A DNA stretch of 6,492 nt from Solobacterium sp. (GCA_016280695.1 JAEEHG010000063.1:1-6492), one strand, 5' to 3'. Positions 1-5,832 are shown, numbered from the stretch's first letter. Notes: generated from the sequence alone by a model not told the origin. Translations and numbers: made by a program.

Positions 1-549
1 CAGCACGGCAATGACCGGCTGCTGAAAGCCATGCACCGCCGGGGCACTAAAGCAGAGATCCTTGACCGGGTAAATACCATCAGAAAGGCATTTGCCCATC
101 CGGTGCTGCGGACCACCCTGATTACCGGATTCCCGGGTGAGACACTGGCCGAGCACGAGGAAAATGTCGCGCTGGTCAAAGCGATCGGGTGGGATCATCT
201 GGGTGCCTTTACATATTCCCAGGAAGAAAACACAACAAGTGCCGAACTGCCGGATGATGTTTCCCCGGAAGAAAAGGAGAGACGGCTGGCGGAAATCATG
301 ACGGTGCAGGATGAGATCGTCAGGGCAGCAAGGGAAAGCTGGCTTGGACAGACTGATGAAGTCATGGTGGAAGCCCGTGACGGACTGACCGGCATGTATG
401 TCGGCCGCAGTGCCATGTTTGCGCCGGACGGTGTGGACGGGGTTGTCCGCTTCCGCAGTGACCGGGATCTTGCGCCGGGTGACTTTGCCATGGTTGAGTA
501 TACCCGCGTCAGCGGTCAGAATATGATCGGAAAGGATACGGGCAGATAA
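1..549 (+). CDS. rimO: RimO, ribosomal protein S12 methylthiotransferase (3' part; 5' end outside window)
   Basis: Radical-SAM iron-sulfur enzyme of the methylthiotransferase family; RimO adds a methylthio group to a conserved aspartate of ribosomal protein S12 in the cytosol. The frame is open from base 1, and 182 residues of an expected ~440 are visible, so the N-terminal domain and the radical-SAM CxxxCxxC motif are missing here. Visible hallmarks, in order, are QHGNDRLLKAMHRRGT, the LRTTLITGFPGET segment, and AFTYSQEENTTSA (the family's F-x-YS-x-EE-x-T-x-A). A C-terminal TRAM-like domain follows (about residues 110-178), containing GRSAMFAPDGVDG and ending LAPGDFAMVEYTRVSGQNMIG. The 'AP..VDG' pattern in the TRAM region fits RimO better than the related tRNA enzyme MiaB. 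The stop codon overlaps the next start by one base (TAATG), which suggests translational coupling. An ATG at 31 is internal, not the start. Confidence 0.92.
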   Translation, partial: QHGNDRLLKAMHRRGTKAEILDRVNTIRKAFAHPVLRTTLITGFPGETLAEHEENVALVKAIGWDHLGAFTYSQEENTTSAELPDDVSPEEKERRLAEIMTVQDEIVRAARESWLGQTDEVMVEARDGLTGMYVGRSAMFAPDGVDGVVRFRSDRDLAPGDFAMVEYTRVSGQNMIGKDTGR

Positions 550-2036
550 TGTACCACCTCTCCGATGTCAAAAAGTACCTCCGCTGCCCGCGCCTGTTCC
601 AGCTGGATGCGACCCTGCCGCGGACACCGTTTCAGCCCTTTATCAGGCGGGATGAAGCCATCACCGATCTGGCGGTCCGGATGTTCGGCCTGACGGATTA
701 TTTCTGCGGTGAGCGCGGCGATGATCCGGCCTTGGCCATGACTGCCATGCAGGAGAAGGAATGGCTGGTCAAGGCCCGCTTTGAATACGGCGGTCTGCGC
801 ATCAAGGTGCCGTTCCTGCACCGGACAGAAGCCGGCTGGGATCTGTATTTCCTGTTTGCCGGGCTGTATCCGCATGCGGATGACATGCAGTTTTACTGCG
901 GCAATGTCTGGGTGCTGGAGCATCTCGGCATTACCCTGGACCATATCCGTATCATCCACCTCAACGCGGACTATGTCCGGGAAGAAGAACTCGACCCGGC
1001 CAGGCTCTTCATCATATCCGAAACGTTTTACAATGACCGCGGCCGGCCGTCAAAGAATATTGCCGGCCTGATTGCCGGGAAAATGACGGATTTTGCGCCG
1101 CTTCTGCAGGAAATGGATGCGAGTTCATCCCTGCCGCCGGAAGCACCTGTACGCACGTCCAAATGCGCTTCCCGGCAAAAATGCCGCTGCTATGACCTCT
1201 GTTTTCCGGCGGAGAAGGAGGAAGCCCCGGATTCCATCCTGAATCTGATCGCTTCCCAGCACCGCTATGACATGCAGCAGGAAGGACGCACCAGGCTGAG
1301 GGATGCCGATCCGGAACGGCTGGAGGGCTTCAGCCAGCAGTATGCCCAGATCATGGCTGACCGAAGCGGCGGTATCTATACGGATAAGCTGGCCCTGCAG
1401 ACCGTATTGAACGGCTACCGGTATCCGATTGCCTTCCTCGATTTTGAGTGGGAACGGTACGCGATTCCACCGTATACCGGCATGCGACCGTATGATGTGC
1501 TGCTGTTCGAATACTCCCTTCATATCCTGCATGAGGATGGTACAGTGACGAAGAAATCCTTCCTGTCCATTCATGATGACCGGCGGGAACTGGCCGAATC
1601 ACTGCTTCGTGACCTGCCCGAAACCGGCACCGTCGCTGCCTATAATGCCTTCGGGGCGGAGGCGATCCGGCTGCGGGAGCTCGGTCAGCAGTTTCCTGAT
1701 CTGAAACCGCGTCTGGACCAGGTGGTCAGCCGGCTGGCGGACATGCAGATGCCGTTTGTCAATGGCCTGGTTTACGATACCCGCATGAAGGGCAGCTGGT
1801 CACTGAAATCCATCATGGCCATCATGGATGATCCCGGCTATGCAGCCCTGGATATCCAGAAGGGCATGGACGCCGTTTACCAGTGGCGTCTGCTGGACCG
1901 GGAGGAAACCTCAAAAGCGGAAGAGATCCGTGATGAACTGATTGCCTACTGCAGCATGGACACCTATGCCATGGTCATCGTCTATCAGTGGCTGATGGGA
2001 CTCATCGGTAAACAGATTTCCATTAAGATGCTATAA
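549..2036 (+). CDS. DUF2779-family protein: degenerate Cas4-like N-terminal half plus DEDDy exonuclease-like C-terminal half
   Basis: 495 residues; the start ATG overlaps the rimO stop by one base and the gene ends TAA followed directly by TGA. The N-terminal part resembles the Cas4/AddB-type PD-(D/E)XK fold: SDVKKYLRCPRLFQLD with C13, then a cysteine cluster C206, C212, C214 and C218 that could hold an Fe-S cluster. The acidic/lysine residues expected in the core (RvDiL and EVK in relatives, from memory) read KVPFL (86-90) and YFLF (100-103), so the nuclease site looks lost. The C-terminal half (about 290-480) is RNase H-like: motif I LDFEW (D298, E300), motif II region YNAFGAEA (365-372), D398, and motif III YCSMDT (Y467, D471). 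This is a DEDDy 3'-5' exonuclease pattern. Its biological substrate is unknown. Coupling to rimO does not by itself define a function. Confidence 0.82.
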   Translation: MYHLSDVKKYLRCPRLFQLDATLPRTPFQPFIRRDEAITDLAVRMFGLTDYFCGERGDDPALAMTAMQEKEWLVKARFEYGGLRIKVPFLHRTEAGWDLYFLFAGLYPHADDMQFYCGNVWVLEHLGITLDHIRIIHLNADYVREEELDPARLFIISETFYNDRGRPSKNIAGLIAGKMTDFAPLLQEMDASSSLPPEAPVRTSKCASRQKCRCYDLCFPAEKEEAPDSILNLIASQHRYDMQQEGRTRLRDADPERLEGFSQQYAQIMADRSGGIYTDKLALQTVLNGYRYPIAFLDFEWERYAIPPYTGMRPYDVLLFEYSLHILHEDGTVTKKSFLSIHDDRRELAESLLRDLPETGTVAAYNAFGAEAIRLRELGQQFPDLKPRLDQVVSRLADMQMPFVNGLVYDTRMKGSWSLKSIMAIMDDPGYAALDIQKGMDAVYQWRLLDREETSKAEEIRDELIAYCSMDTYAMVIVYQWLMGLIGKQISIKML

Positions 2037-2037
2037 T
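2009..2037 (+). promoter_or_regulatory. Probable sigma-A promoter for hpf
   Basis: A perfect -10 box TATAAT (2032-2037) lies 17 bases after TAAACA (2009-2014), which matches TTGACA at 4 of 6 positions. The promoter overlaps the last codons and stop of the DUF2779 gene. Transcription would begin near 2044 and give an hpf leader of about 80 bases. Its -10 partly reflects coding sequence (Met-Leu-stop), so chance cannot be excluded. Confidence 0.5.
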
Positions 2038-2049
2038 GAACTCAGATAA

Positions 2050-2101
2050 GTTTCCTGAAGTACTGATGGGAAACTGAGAGAATCCTCTGGTTTCCCTGAA
2101 G
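2050..2101 (+). promoter_or_regulatory. Structured hpf leader with two mutually exclusive hairpins
   Basis: GGGAAAC (2068-2074) can pair with GTTTCCC (2090-2096), enclosing an inner AGAG/CTCT stem (2077-2080 with 2085-2088) and an AATC loop. The same element can instead pair, as GGAAAC (2069-2074), with the upstream GTTTCC (2050-2055). The two flanking arms are near-identical direct repeats, GTTTCCTGAAG (2050-2060) and GTTTCCCTGAAG (2090-2101). No T-tract follows, so it is not a classical terminator. A regulatory role is inferred. Confidence 0.4.
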
Positions 2102-2125
2102 CAGGATAGAAAGAGAGGAAATCAT

Positions 2126-2653
2126 ATGCGGTTTGAATTTATCGGCAAGAACATCTCCGTTACCGACACGATGAAGGAGAAGATCGAGAAGAAGCTGTCG
2201 ATTCTCGACAAGTATCTTCTGATTGAGGAGGATACGCTTGCACGGGTTGTAGTCCGCGTTTATCCTGACGCCCAGAAACTTGAAGTCACCATTCCGACAA
2301 AAGTCGGATTGCTCCGTTCGGAAGTACAGGAAAATGACCTGTATACAGCGCTTGACCAGGCTGTCGACAAGCTCGAGGACCAGCTGAGAAGACAGAAGAC
2401 AAGACTGGAAAAGCGGCATCGTGATTCCCTGGCCCAGGCCTTCATTGAAGAGGAAGCCATCCGTGAGGAAGCGGAAGATATCCCGGTCAAGACCAAGTCC
2501 ATTCATACAGACCGTCTGGACCTGGATGAAGCCATCATGCAGATGGAACTGATCGGGCATACATTCTTCATCTATGAAGATGAAGAATCCGGCAAGATCT
2601 CGGTTGTATACAGACGCAACAGCGGCGGTTACGGCCTGATCGAAGTCAACTGA
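2126..2653 (+). CDS. hpf: Long-form ribosome hibernation promoting factor HPF
   Basis: 175 residues, the usual size of the long HPF of Firmicutes. It binds the 30S subunit in stationary phase or stress, and its C-terminal domain dimerises to join two 70S ribosomes into an inactive 100S particle. The N-terminal HPF/RaiA domain (about 1-100) begins MRFEFIGKNISVTD, includes YLLIEEDTLARVVVRVYP, and ends in a basic helix rich in K and R (about 88-99). A charged linker (about 105-125) leads to the C-terminal domain (about 126-174), with LDEAIMQMELIGHTFFIYED and VVYRRNSGGYGLIEV, both characteristic. The start is fixed by AGAGG (2114-2118) seven bases upstream of ATG. The gene has its own likely promoter upstream and ends eight bases before a strong terminator, so it is probably a monocistronic unit, perhaps also read from rimO. 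Confidence 0.96.
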   Translation: MRFEFIGKNISVTDTMKEKIEKKLSILDKYLLIEEDTLARVVVRVYPDAQKLEVTIPTKVGLLRSEVQENDLYTALDQAVDKLEDQLRRQKTRLEKRHRDSLAQAFIEEEAIREEAEDIPVKTKSIHTDRLDLDEAIMQMELIGHTFFIYEDEESGKISVVYRRNSGGYGLIEVN

Positions 2654-2662
2654 ACAAAATGA

Positions 2663-2703
2663 AAAAGCGCGGAGACCGGAAATTCCGGATCCGCGCTTTT
2701 ATA
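2663..2703. terminator. Bidirectional intrinsic terminator between hpf and the convergent membrane-protein gene
   Basis: AAAAGCGCGGA (2663-2673) pairs perfectly with TCCGCGCTTTT (2690-2700), and inside it CCGGAA (2676-2681) pairs with TTCCGG (2683-2688). The A-tract on the left and T-tract on the right make it work on both strands. It sits between the 3' ends of two convergent genes, ten bases after the hpf stop and close to the stop of the minus-strand gene. Confidence 0.93.
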
Positions 2704-2707
2704 TTGG

Positions 2708-3379
2708 TCAGGCCAGGAATTCCAGCAGGATCAGGACCATGTACACGCTGCCCATGGCGATGATCCCAGGCAGGAATGAACTCGACTGGTTGTAAAGATA
2801 TGACAGGATGCACACCAGGACAACATTGAACAGGTAGGAAGGCACGAAGACCGCCAGCTGCAGCGGGGCAAAGGCGATCGTATACAGGAGGCCGAACAGG
2901 AAGCCGGAGACGAGAATCATCAGCAGTTCCCGGTCCCGGATATCCATGTGGTCCGTCAGGCACTTGAAGGAAATATTGACGATCAGGGCCTGGCAGAAAC
3001 TGAACGCCAGCAGCACTGCCCCGATGGCAAAGAAGTAGCGGTGCATAATGGCCGGGTCCGGCATCAGCATGAAGCCGCTGAGGAAATGCCGGTCAGCGTA
3101 GCACCACAGTGAAATCAGCACAATCCCAACGGCGGTATAGAGAAGACCGTCGCCAAGACGGGCCTTGAACCGGTTCCAGTGCACCCCGAACAGGTTCCAG
3201 TCATACAGGACAAAAAGACAGGCGGACAGATTCAGCGCCATGGTATAGGCGACCGTGTCATCTCCCGTCAGGGCCTTGAGCAGGGCATGCACCAGCGGGA
3301 TGATGGCAAAGATCAGCAGGGACAGAATAATCCGCCCGGATGACAATGTTGAACTTGTTTTAATTTTTTTTTCAGTCAT
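2708..3379 (-). CDS. Polytopic membrane protein, possibly a degenerate CPBP (CAAX protease-like) protein
   Basis: 223 residues from ATG at 3379, with about seven hydrophobic helices (roughly 17-37, 43-59, 79-95, 115-138, 151-170, 172-195, 202-221) and a short basic N-terminus (MTEKKIKTSS). The last third has the outline of the CPBP/Abi fold: a helix with LVSGFLFGLLYTIAF, then LFNVVLVCILSYLYNQSSSFLPGIIAMGSVYM. In active CPBP proteins these regions carry EExxxR and two histidines; here no such Glu-Glu pair is seen, the expected histidine positions read Y166 and about M209, so any protease activity is doubtful. The start at 3379 is preferred to an in-frame TTG at 3406, because the likely promoter would start transcription near 3402. 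The Shine-Dalgarno is weak (GGGAAA, about ten bases upstream). The start region contains a run of nine A. It is convergent with hpf and shares its terminator. Its function is unknown; the family assignment is tentative. Confidence 0.72.
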   Translation of the reverse strand: MTEKKIKTSSTLSSGRIILSLLIFAIIPLVHALLKALTGDDTVAYTMALNLSACLFVLYDWNLFGVHWNRFKARLGDGLLYTAVGIVLISLWCYADRHFLSGFMLMPDPAIMHRYFFAIGAVLLAFSFCQALIVNISFKCLTDHMDIRDRELLMILVSGFLFGLLYTIAFAPLQLAVFVPSYLFNVVLVCILSYLYNQSSSFLPGIIAMGSVYMVLILLEFLA

Positions 3380-3408
3380 AACGGTAATTTCCCGGTATCC
3401 ACGCAAAT

Positions 3409-3438
3409 ATGATAAGTGAAGACATCACTTTATGGCAA
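3409..3438 (-). promoter_or_regulatory. Promoter for the membrane-protein gene
   Basis: Read on the minus strand, TTGCCA (3438-3433; 5 of 6 match to TTGACA) is followed after 18 bases by TATCAT (3414-3409; 5 of 6 match to TATAAT). Transcription would begin near 3402, about 23 bases before the ATG at 3379 and downstream of the alternative TTG, which supports the chosen start. Confidence 0.55.
3414..3430. repeat. Inverted repeat AAGTGA-N5-TCACTT inside a promoter (candidate operator)
   Basis: AAGTGA (3414-3419) and TCACTT (3425-3430) are perfect inverted half-sites five bases apart. They occupy most of the spacer between the -35 and -10 boxes of the minus-strand promoter, the position expected for a dimeric repressor site. 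No regulator gene is identified for it. A 17-bp palindrome of this kind can also occur by chance. Confidence 0.35.
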
Positions 3439-3518
3439 GACGAAACCGGTGCCCGGAGCGCATTCTGGCATGCTCCATGGCAAAATGACGGGTATTTATC
3501 GGATTATATACCAATCGC

Positions 3519-3547
3519 TTGGAATCGCAACAAATCGCGTTTACAAA
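3519..3547 (+). promoter_or_regulatory. Weak candidate promoter for the 122-residue protein gene
   Basis: TTGGAA (3519-3524) and TACAAA (3542-3547) are 17 bases apart, each matching the sigma-A consensus at 4 of 6 positions. The region 3440-3611 is more AT-rich than the genes and contains other TATATA stretches (3505-3510, 3555-3560), so the true promoter may be elsewhere in it. No riboswitch or RNA gene was recognised in the intergenic stretch 3380-3625. Confidence 0.22.
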
Positions 3548-3611
3548 GGGGTACTATATAGGTGTGAAGATGATCCGGTTTCATCAAGAAGCAGCCTGAT
3601 TTATTACTTGC

Positions 3612-3621
3612 GAGGAGGGAG
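3612..3621 (+). promoter_or_regulatory. Strong ribosome binding site deciding the start at 3626
   Basis: GAGGAGGGAG lies four bases before ATG (3626), with the GGAGG core seven bases upstream. It shows that the open frame upstream, back to a GTG at 3416, is not part of the protein. Confidence 0.85.
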
Positions 3622-3625
3622 ACAA

Positions 3626-3994
3626 ATGGCAAAGGACAAGAAGGATGAGAAAAACGGGAAGAATAAAGTGGACCCGACGCTGGATACGGAAGACATGGAG
3701 AAAATTGTCAAATATATCGGCAAGGTTTACCGGCGCAGCAAAAAACGGAGGGACGTCTTTGAGTATCAGAAGTGCATACGGGAGAACCAGGCCTTATATG
3801 ACAATGACGGATCGTTAATCATGCTGATTGACCGGACACTGATGGACTGCAGCAAGGAAACGCAGTGCATTATCCGCAACGAATTTCTCGAAATACCAGA
3901 AGACATGTGGTATCTGCCGTTCTTCTCGCGGTCGGCTTACTACCGGCTGCGGAAGAAGGCGCTGGCGGAGTTCATGAATTGCCTTAAAATCTGA
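3626..3994 (+). CDS. Small basic protein with a possible C-terminal helix-turn-helix; resembles MG284/MPN403 or ArpU-like proteins
   Basis: 122 residues. The first 20 are highly charged and lysine-rich (MAKDKKDEKNGKNK), probably disordered. A helical middle follows (about 20-75). The last 45 residues, CSKETQCIIRNEFLEI then WYLPFFSRSAYYRLRKKALAEFMNCL, look like a sigma-region-4 or ArpU-like helix-turn-helix: a conserved-looking R-N-E-F-L start, W95, and an S-x-S-x-YYRL recognition-helix pattern. From memory this pattern recalls the Mycoplasma MG284/MPN403 family, which is uncharacterised; I could not verify the match. There is no transmembrane segment or signal peptide. It is in the same direction as ptsI, 89 bases upstream, so the two may share a transcript. 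It may be a nucleic-acid-binding or regulatory protein; this is inference. Confidence 0.72.
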   Translation: MAKDKKDEKNGKNKVDPTLDTEDMEKIVKYIGKVYRRSKKRRDVFEYQKCIRENQALYDNDGSLIMLIDRTLMDCSKETQCIIRNEFLEIPEDMWYLPFFSRSAYYRLRKKALAEFMNCLKI

Positions 3995-4007
3995 ATCATG
4001 CTAGCAT
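3979..4007 (+). promoter_or_regulatory. Weak candidate promoter for ptsI
   Basis: TTGCCT (3979-3984) and TAGCAT (4002-4007) are 17 bases apart and each match the sigma-A consensus at 4 of 6 positions. The -35 overlaps the 3' end of the preceding gene. No terminator separates the two genes, so readthrough from upstream is equally possible. Confidence 0.22.
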
Positions 4008-4072
4008 TCGGTAGTGGATGGGGTACATGGAAAGAACAGAAAAAACAGCGAATATCCGCGGACAGGCCGCCC

Positions 4073-4078
4073 GGAGTG
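4073..4078 (+). promoter_or_regulatory. Ribosome binding site that sets the ptsI start at 4084
   Basis: GGAGTG, with GGAG seven bases before ATG 4084, favours this start over in-frame ATGs at 4018 and 4027. Family alignment agrees: Enzyme I proteins begin a few residues before the (G)xxxSxGxAxG motif, here [17 protein letters not shown]. Confidence 0.7.
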
Positions 4079-4083
4079 ACAGC

Positions 4084-5559
4084 ATGAAAGTGTTCACGGG
4101 CACAGGCATGTCTGCCGGTCTGGCGCTGGCGCCGGCATTTATCCTGGAGAAACCGGCCCTGCCGGTTGATACAGCCCCGGGAATTCCCGCGGCGGAAACC
4201 GAACGGCTGAAGGAAGCGGTCCGGATGGCGGAAGAACAGCTGCAGGCAGTCCTGCGTCAGGCCCGGGAACGCTTTGCCCGCCGGGACGCGGCAGTCTTTG
4301 AGGCGCAGCTGCTGATGCTGCATGACCAGCTGTTTGCAGAGGAAATAGCCGCCCGGATCGCGGAAGGCATGAATGCCGCTGCCGCCGTGCAGAAGGCAGG
4401 CTATGATCTCGCTGAGCATTTCTTCGCCATGGACAACGATTACTTCCGGGAGTGGGCTGAGGATGTGCTGGATGTTGCTTACCGGCTGTGCTGCTGTCTG
4501 ACCGGCACGGAGATGGCCGAACCGGAACAGCCGGACGGCCCCGCCGTCATTATTGCCAGACAGCTTGCCCCCTCAGACATTGCCATGCTGGATCCTGCCG
4601 GAATCAGCGAGATCATCACCGAGGCGGACAATCATGCCGGCCACAGCGCAGTCCTGATCCGGGCCCTGGGTATTCCGGCTGTCAGCGGAATCAAGGGCAT
4701 TGTAAAAACAGCTGTCAACGGGGAAGCAGTCCTGGTTGACGGAAATGCCGGCACCGTGATCCTGAATCCGGATGAAACGGCCCGGCTGCGCTGGCAGTCG
4801 GCCATGGAAGACCGGCAGCGGGTCCGGGAAGAACTGGCCGGCCTGAAGCATCTTCCGGCCGTTACTCTGGATGGAAAGCAGGTGGATACGGCTGTCAACC
4901 TGTCATCCCTGCAGGAACTTTCCGCGGCCGCCGAAAGCGGGGCAGACGGGATCGGCCTGTTCCGGACCGAATTCCTCGGCCTGGACAGCAGCGGTTTCCC
5001 GGATGAAGAGGAACAGTTTGAAGCTTACTGCCGGATCCTCAAAGCCATGGCCGGCAGACGGACGGTTATCCGTACGATGGATGCCGGCGCGGATAAACCG
5101 CTGCCCGGCATGGCATCAGCTGCTGAGACCAACCCGGCCCTCGGCCTGCGCGGCCTGCGTTTCAGCCTGCAGGAAGAAGCACTCTTCCGCACCCAGCTGA
5201 GGGCCCTGCTGAGGGCTTCGGTATACGGGAAACTGGCAGTCATGTTCCCGATGGTGACGACGGTTGGTGAATTCCGCCGGGCAAAACAGATTCTGCTGGA
5301 AGAAAAGGAAAAACTGCAAAGAGCCGGCATACCGGTCAGTGAAACCGTGGAGACCGGCCTAATGATTGAAGTGCCGGCGGCGGCAGTCATGGCGGATGTC
5401 CTGGCTGCGGAAGCTGATTTCTTCTCCATCGGCACCAACGATCTCATTCAGTACACCCTGGCTTCCGACCGGCTCAACACCCGGGTTGCAGGCCTTTACG
5501 GGGCCCTGGAACCGGCAGTTCTGCGGCTGATCCGCATAACGATGGAAGCGGCCCATTAA
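4084..5559 (+). CDS. ptsI: PTS Enzyme I, PEP-protein phosphotransferase (491-residue part before an in-frame stop)
   Basis: Enzyme I takes phosphate from PEP onto its own histidine and passes it to HPr, feeding all PTS sugar transporters from the cytosol. Domains in order: an N-terminal HPr-binding/phosphohistidine region beginning [17 protein letters not shown], then the swivelling His domain with the active histidine H187 in DNHAGHSAV, then the PEP-binding barrel. Barrel motifs are [11 protein letters not shown] (R294, E296), [53 protein letters not shown] (E429) and [19 protein letters not shown] (N452, D453). Oddities: the usual GGxTSH before/at the histidine reads DNHAGH, and GGDK reads GADK. 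The frame stops with TAA after [10 protein letters not shown], about 80 residues short of the family's ~570. The missing part continues in the same frame at 5560-5805. As it stands this product lacks the catalytic cysteine and should be inactive alone, unless the two pieces assemble or the stop is an error. Confidence 0.9.
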   Translation: MKVFTGTGMSAGLALAPAFILEKPALPVDTAPGIPAAETERLKEAVRMAEEQLQAVLRQARERFARRDAAVFEAQLLMLHDQLFAEEIAARIAEGMNAAAAVQKAGYDLAEHFFAMDNDYFREWAEDVLDVAYRLCCCLTGTEMAEPEQPDGPAVIIARQLAPSDIAMLDPAGISEIITEADNHAGHSAVLIRALGIPAVSGIKGIVKTAVNGEAVLVDGNAGTVILNPDETARLRWQSAMEDRQRVREELAGLKHLPAVTLDGKQVDTAVNLSSLQELSAAAESGADGIGLFRTEFLGLDSSGFPDEEEQFEAYCRILKAMAGRRTVIRTMDAGADKPLPGMASAAETNPALGLRGLRFSLQEEALFRTQLRALLRASVYGKLAVMFPMVTTVGEFRRAKQILLEEKEKLQRAGIPVSETVETGLMIEVPAAAVMADVLAAEADFFSIGTNDLIQYTLASDRLNTRVAGLYGALEPAVLRLIRITMEAAH

Positions 5560-5805
5560 AAAGGGTGCCGGTGCGCCGTGTGCGGGGAAATGGCAGCCGA
5601 CGCGGAAGGTATGATGCTGCTGATTGGCCTGGGGGCAGATGAACTGTCCGTGAGTCCGCACGATCTGCTGCGGATCCGCAAGCAGGTCCGCTCCATATCG
5701 GCTGCGGAAATGCGGAAGCTGGCGGAACAGGCCTGCCGTGCGGACAGCGGTGAGGAAGTTCATGAACTTCTGTCCGGGTACCGGAACAATTCGTGTATAA
5801 TCTAA
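5560..5805 (+). pseudogene. ptsI: C-terminal remainder of PTS Enzyme I after an in-frame stop (split or broken ptsI)
   Basis: This continues the ptsI reading frame directly after TAA 5557-5559: KGCRCAV, then CGEMAADAEGMMLLIGLGADELSVSPHDLLRIRKQVRS and on to LLSGYRNNSCII. Bacillus-type Enzyme I has EAAHKEGKWVGMCGEM here, so TAA stands exactly where lysine is expected, with no gain or loss of length. The cysteine of CGEM falls at codon 500, close to catalytic Cys502 of E. coli, and the whole frame is 573 codons, near the E. coli 575. No other lesion is seen in this part. If translated alone it could start at GTG 5578 (75 residues), with AAGGG at 5561-5565 as a poor ribosome site, or at ATG 5590. 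Whether it is a true pseudogene, a sequencing error, or a split enzyme cannot be decided from the sequence alone. Confidence 0.85.
5796..5801 (+). promoter_or_regulatory. Candidate -10 element (TATAAT) for the glycosyltransferase operon
   Basis: A perfect TATAAT preceded directly by TG lies in the last codons of ptsI. There is no good -35 box at 16-18 bases (the region reads TCCGGG), so it would be a -35-weak or activator-dependent promoter. Transcription would start near 5808, about 25 bases before the ATG at 5833. Confidence 0.45.
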
Positions 5806-5830
5806 GTGTGCAGGAAATGCACACTTTCAT
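5804..5830. repeat. Perfect 9-bp inverted repeat at the ptsI/glycosyltransferase junction; terminator, operator or 5' hairpin
   Basis: AAGTGTGCA (5804-5812) and TGCACACTT (5818-5826) are perfectly complementary with a GGAAA loop, followed by TTTCATTT-like sequence. It begins within the ptsI stop codon and ends six bases before ATG 5833. A stem followed by a short T-rich stretch can end ptsI transcripts. The same palindrome covers the predicted start point of the TATAAT promoter, so it could equally be a repressor site or place the hairpin at the very 5' end of the next mRNA. Confidence 0.6.
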
Positions 5831-5832
5831 TT

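Noticed and set aside
3380..3406. TTG start at 3406 for the minus-strand membrane protein
   Set aside because: The best promoter would start transcription near 3402, inside that extension; ATG 3379 gives a normal membrane-protein N-terminus.
3569..3585. GATGA/TCATC hairpin in the leader of the 122-residue protein gene
   Set aside because: Only five base pairs with a seven-base loop; expected by chance.
3416..3625. 70-codon N-terminal extension of the 122-residue protein from GTG 3416
   Set aside because: A strong AGGAGG-type ribosome site sits just before ATG 3626, the extension resembles no protein, and it runs through the minus-strand promoter region.
4018..4083. ptsI starts at ATG 4018 or 4027
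   Set aside because: Enzyme I proteins begin close to the GxGxSxGxA motif, and GGAG is correctly spaced before ATG 4084.
3940..4419. Minus-strand open frames opposite ptsI, the DUF2779 gene and hpf (for example 3940-4419, 5025-5447, 1125-1574)
   Set aside because: They lie antisense to clearly conserved genes, have low-complexity composition typical of reverse-strand shadows in GC-rich DNA, and match no family I recognise.
5550..5570. Programmed frameshift or readthrough at the ptsI stop
   Set aside because: The frame after TAA is the same as before it, so no frameshift is needed; the A-run lies after the stop and makes no X XXY YYZ slippery heptamer; TAA-A is normally an efficient stop. 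The -1 frame encodes no Enzyme I-like sequence.
3414..5826. Shared regulator for the two palindromes (3414-3430 and 5804-5826), both beginning AAGTG and ending CACTT
   Set aside because: Half-sites differ beyond the first five bases and the total lengths are 17 and 23, so the half-site spacing is not the same.
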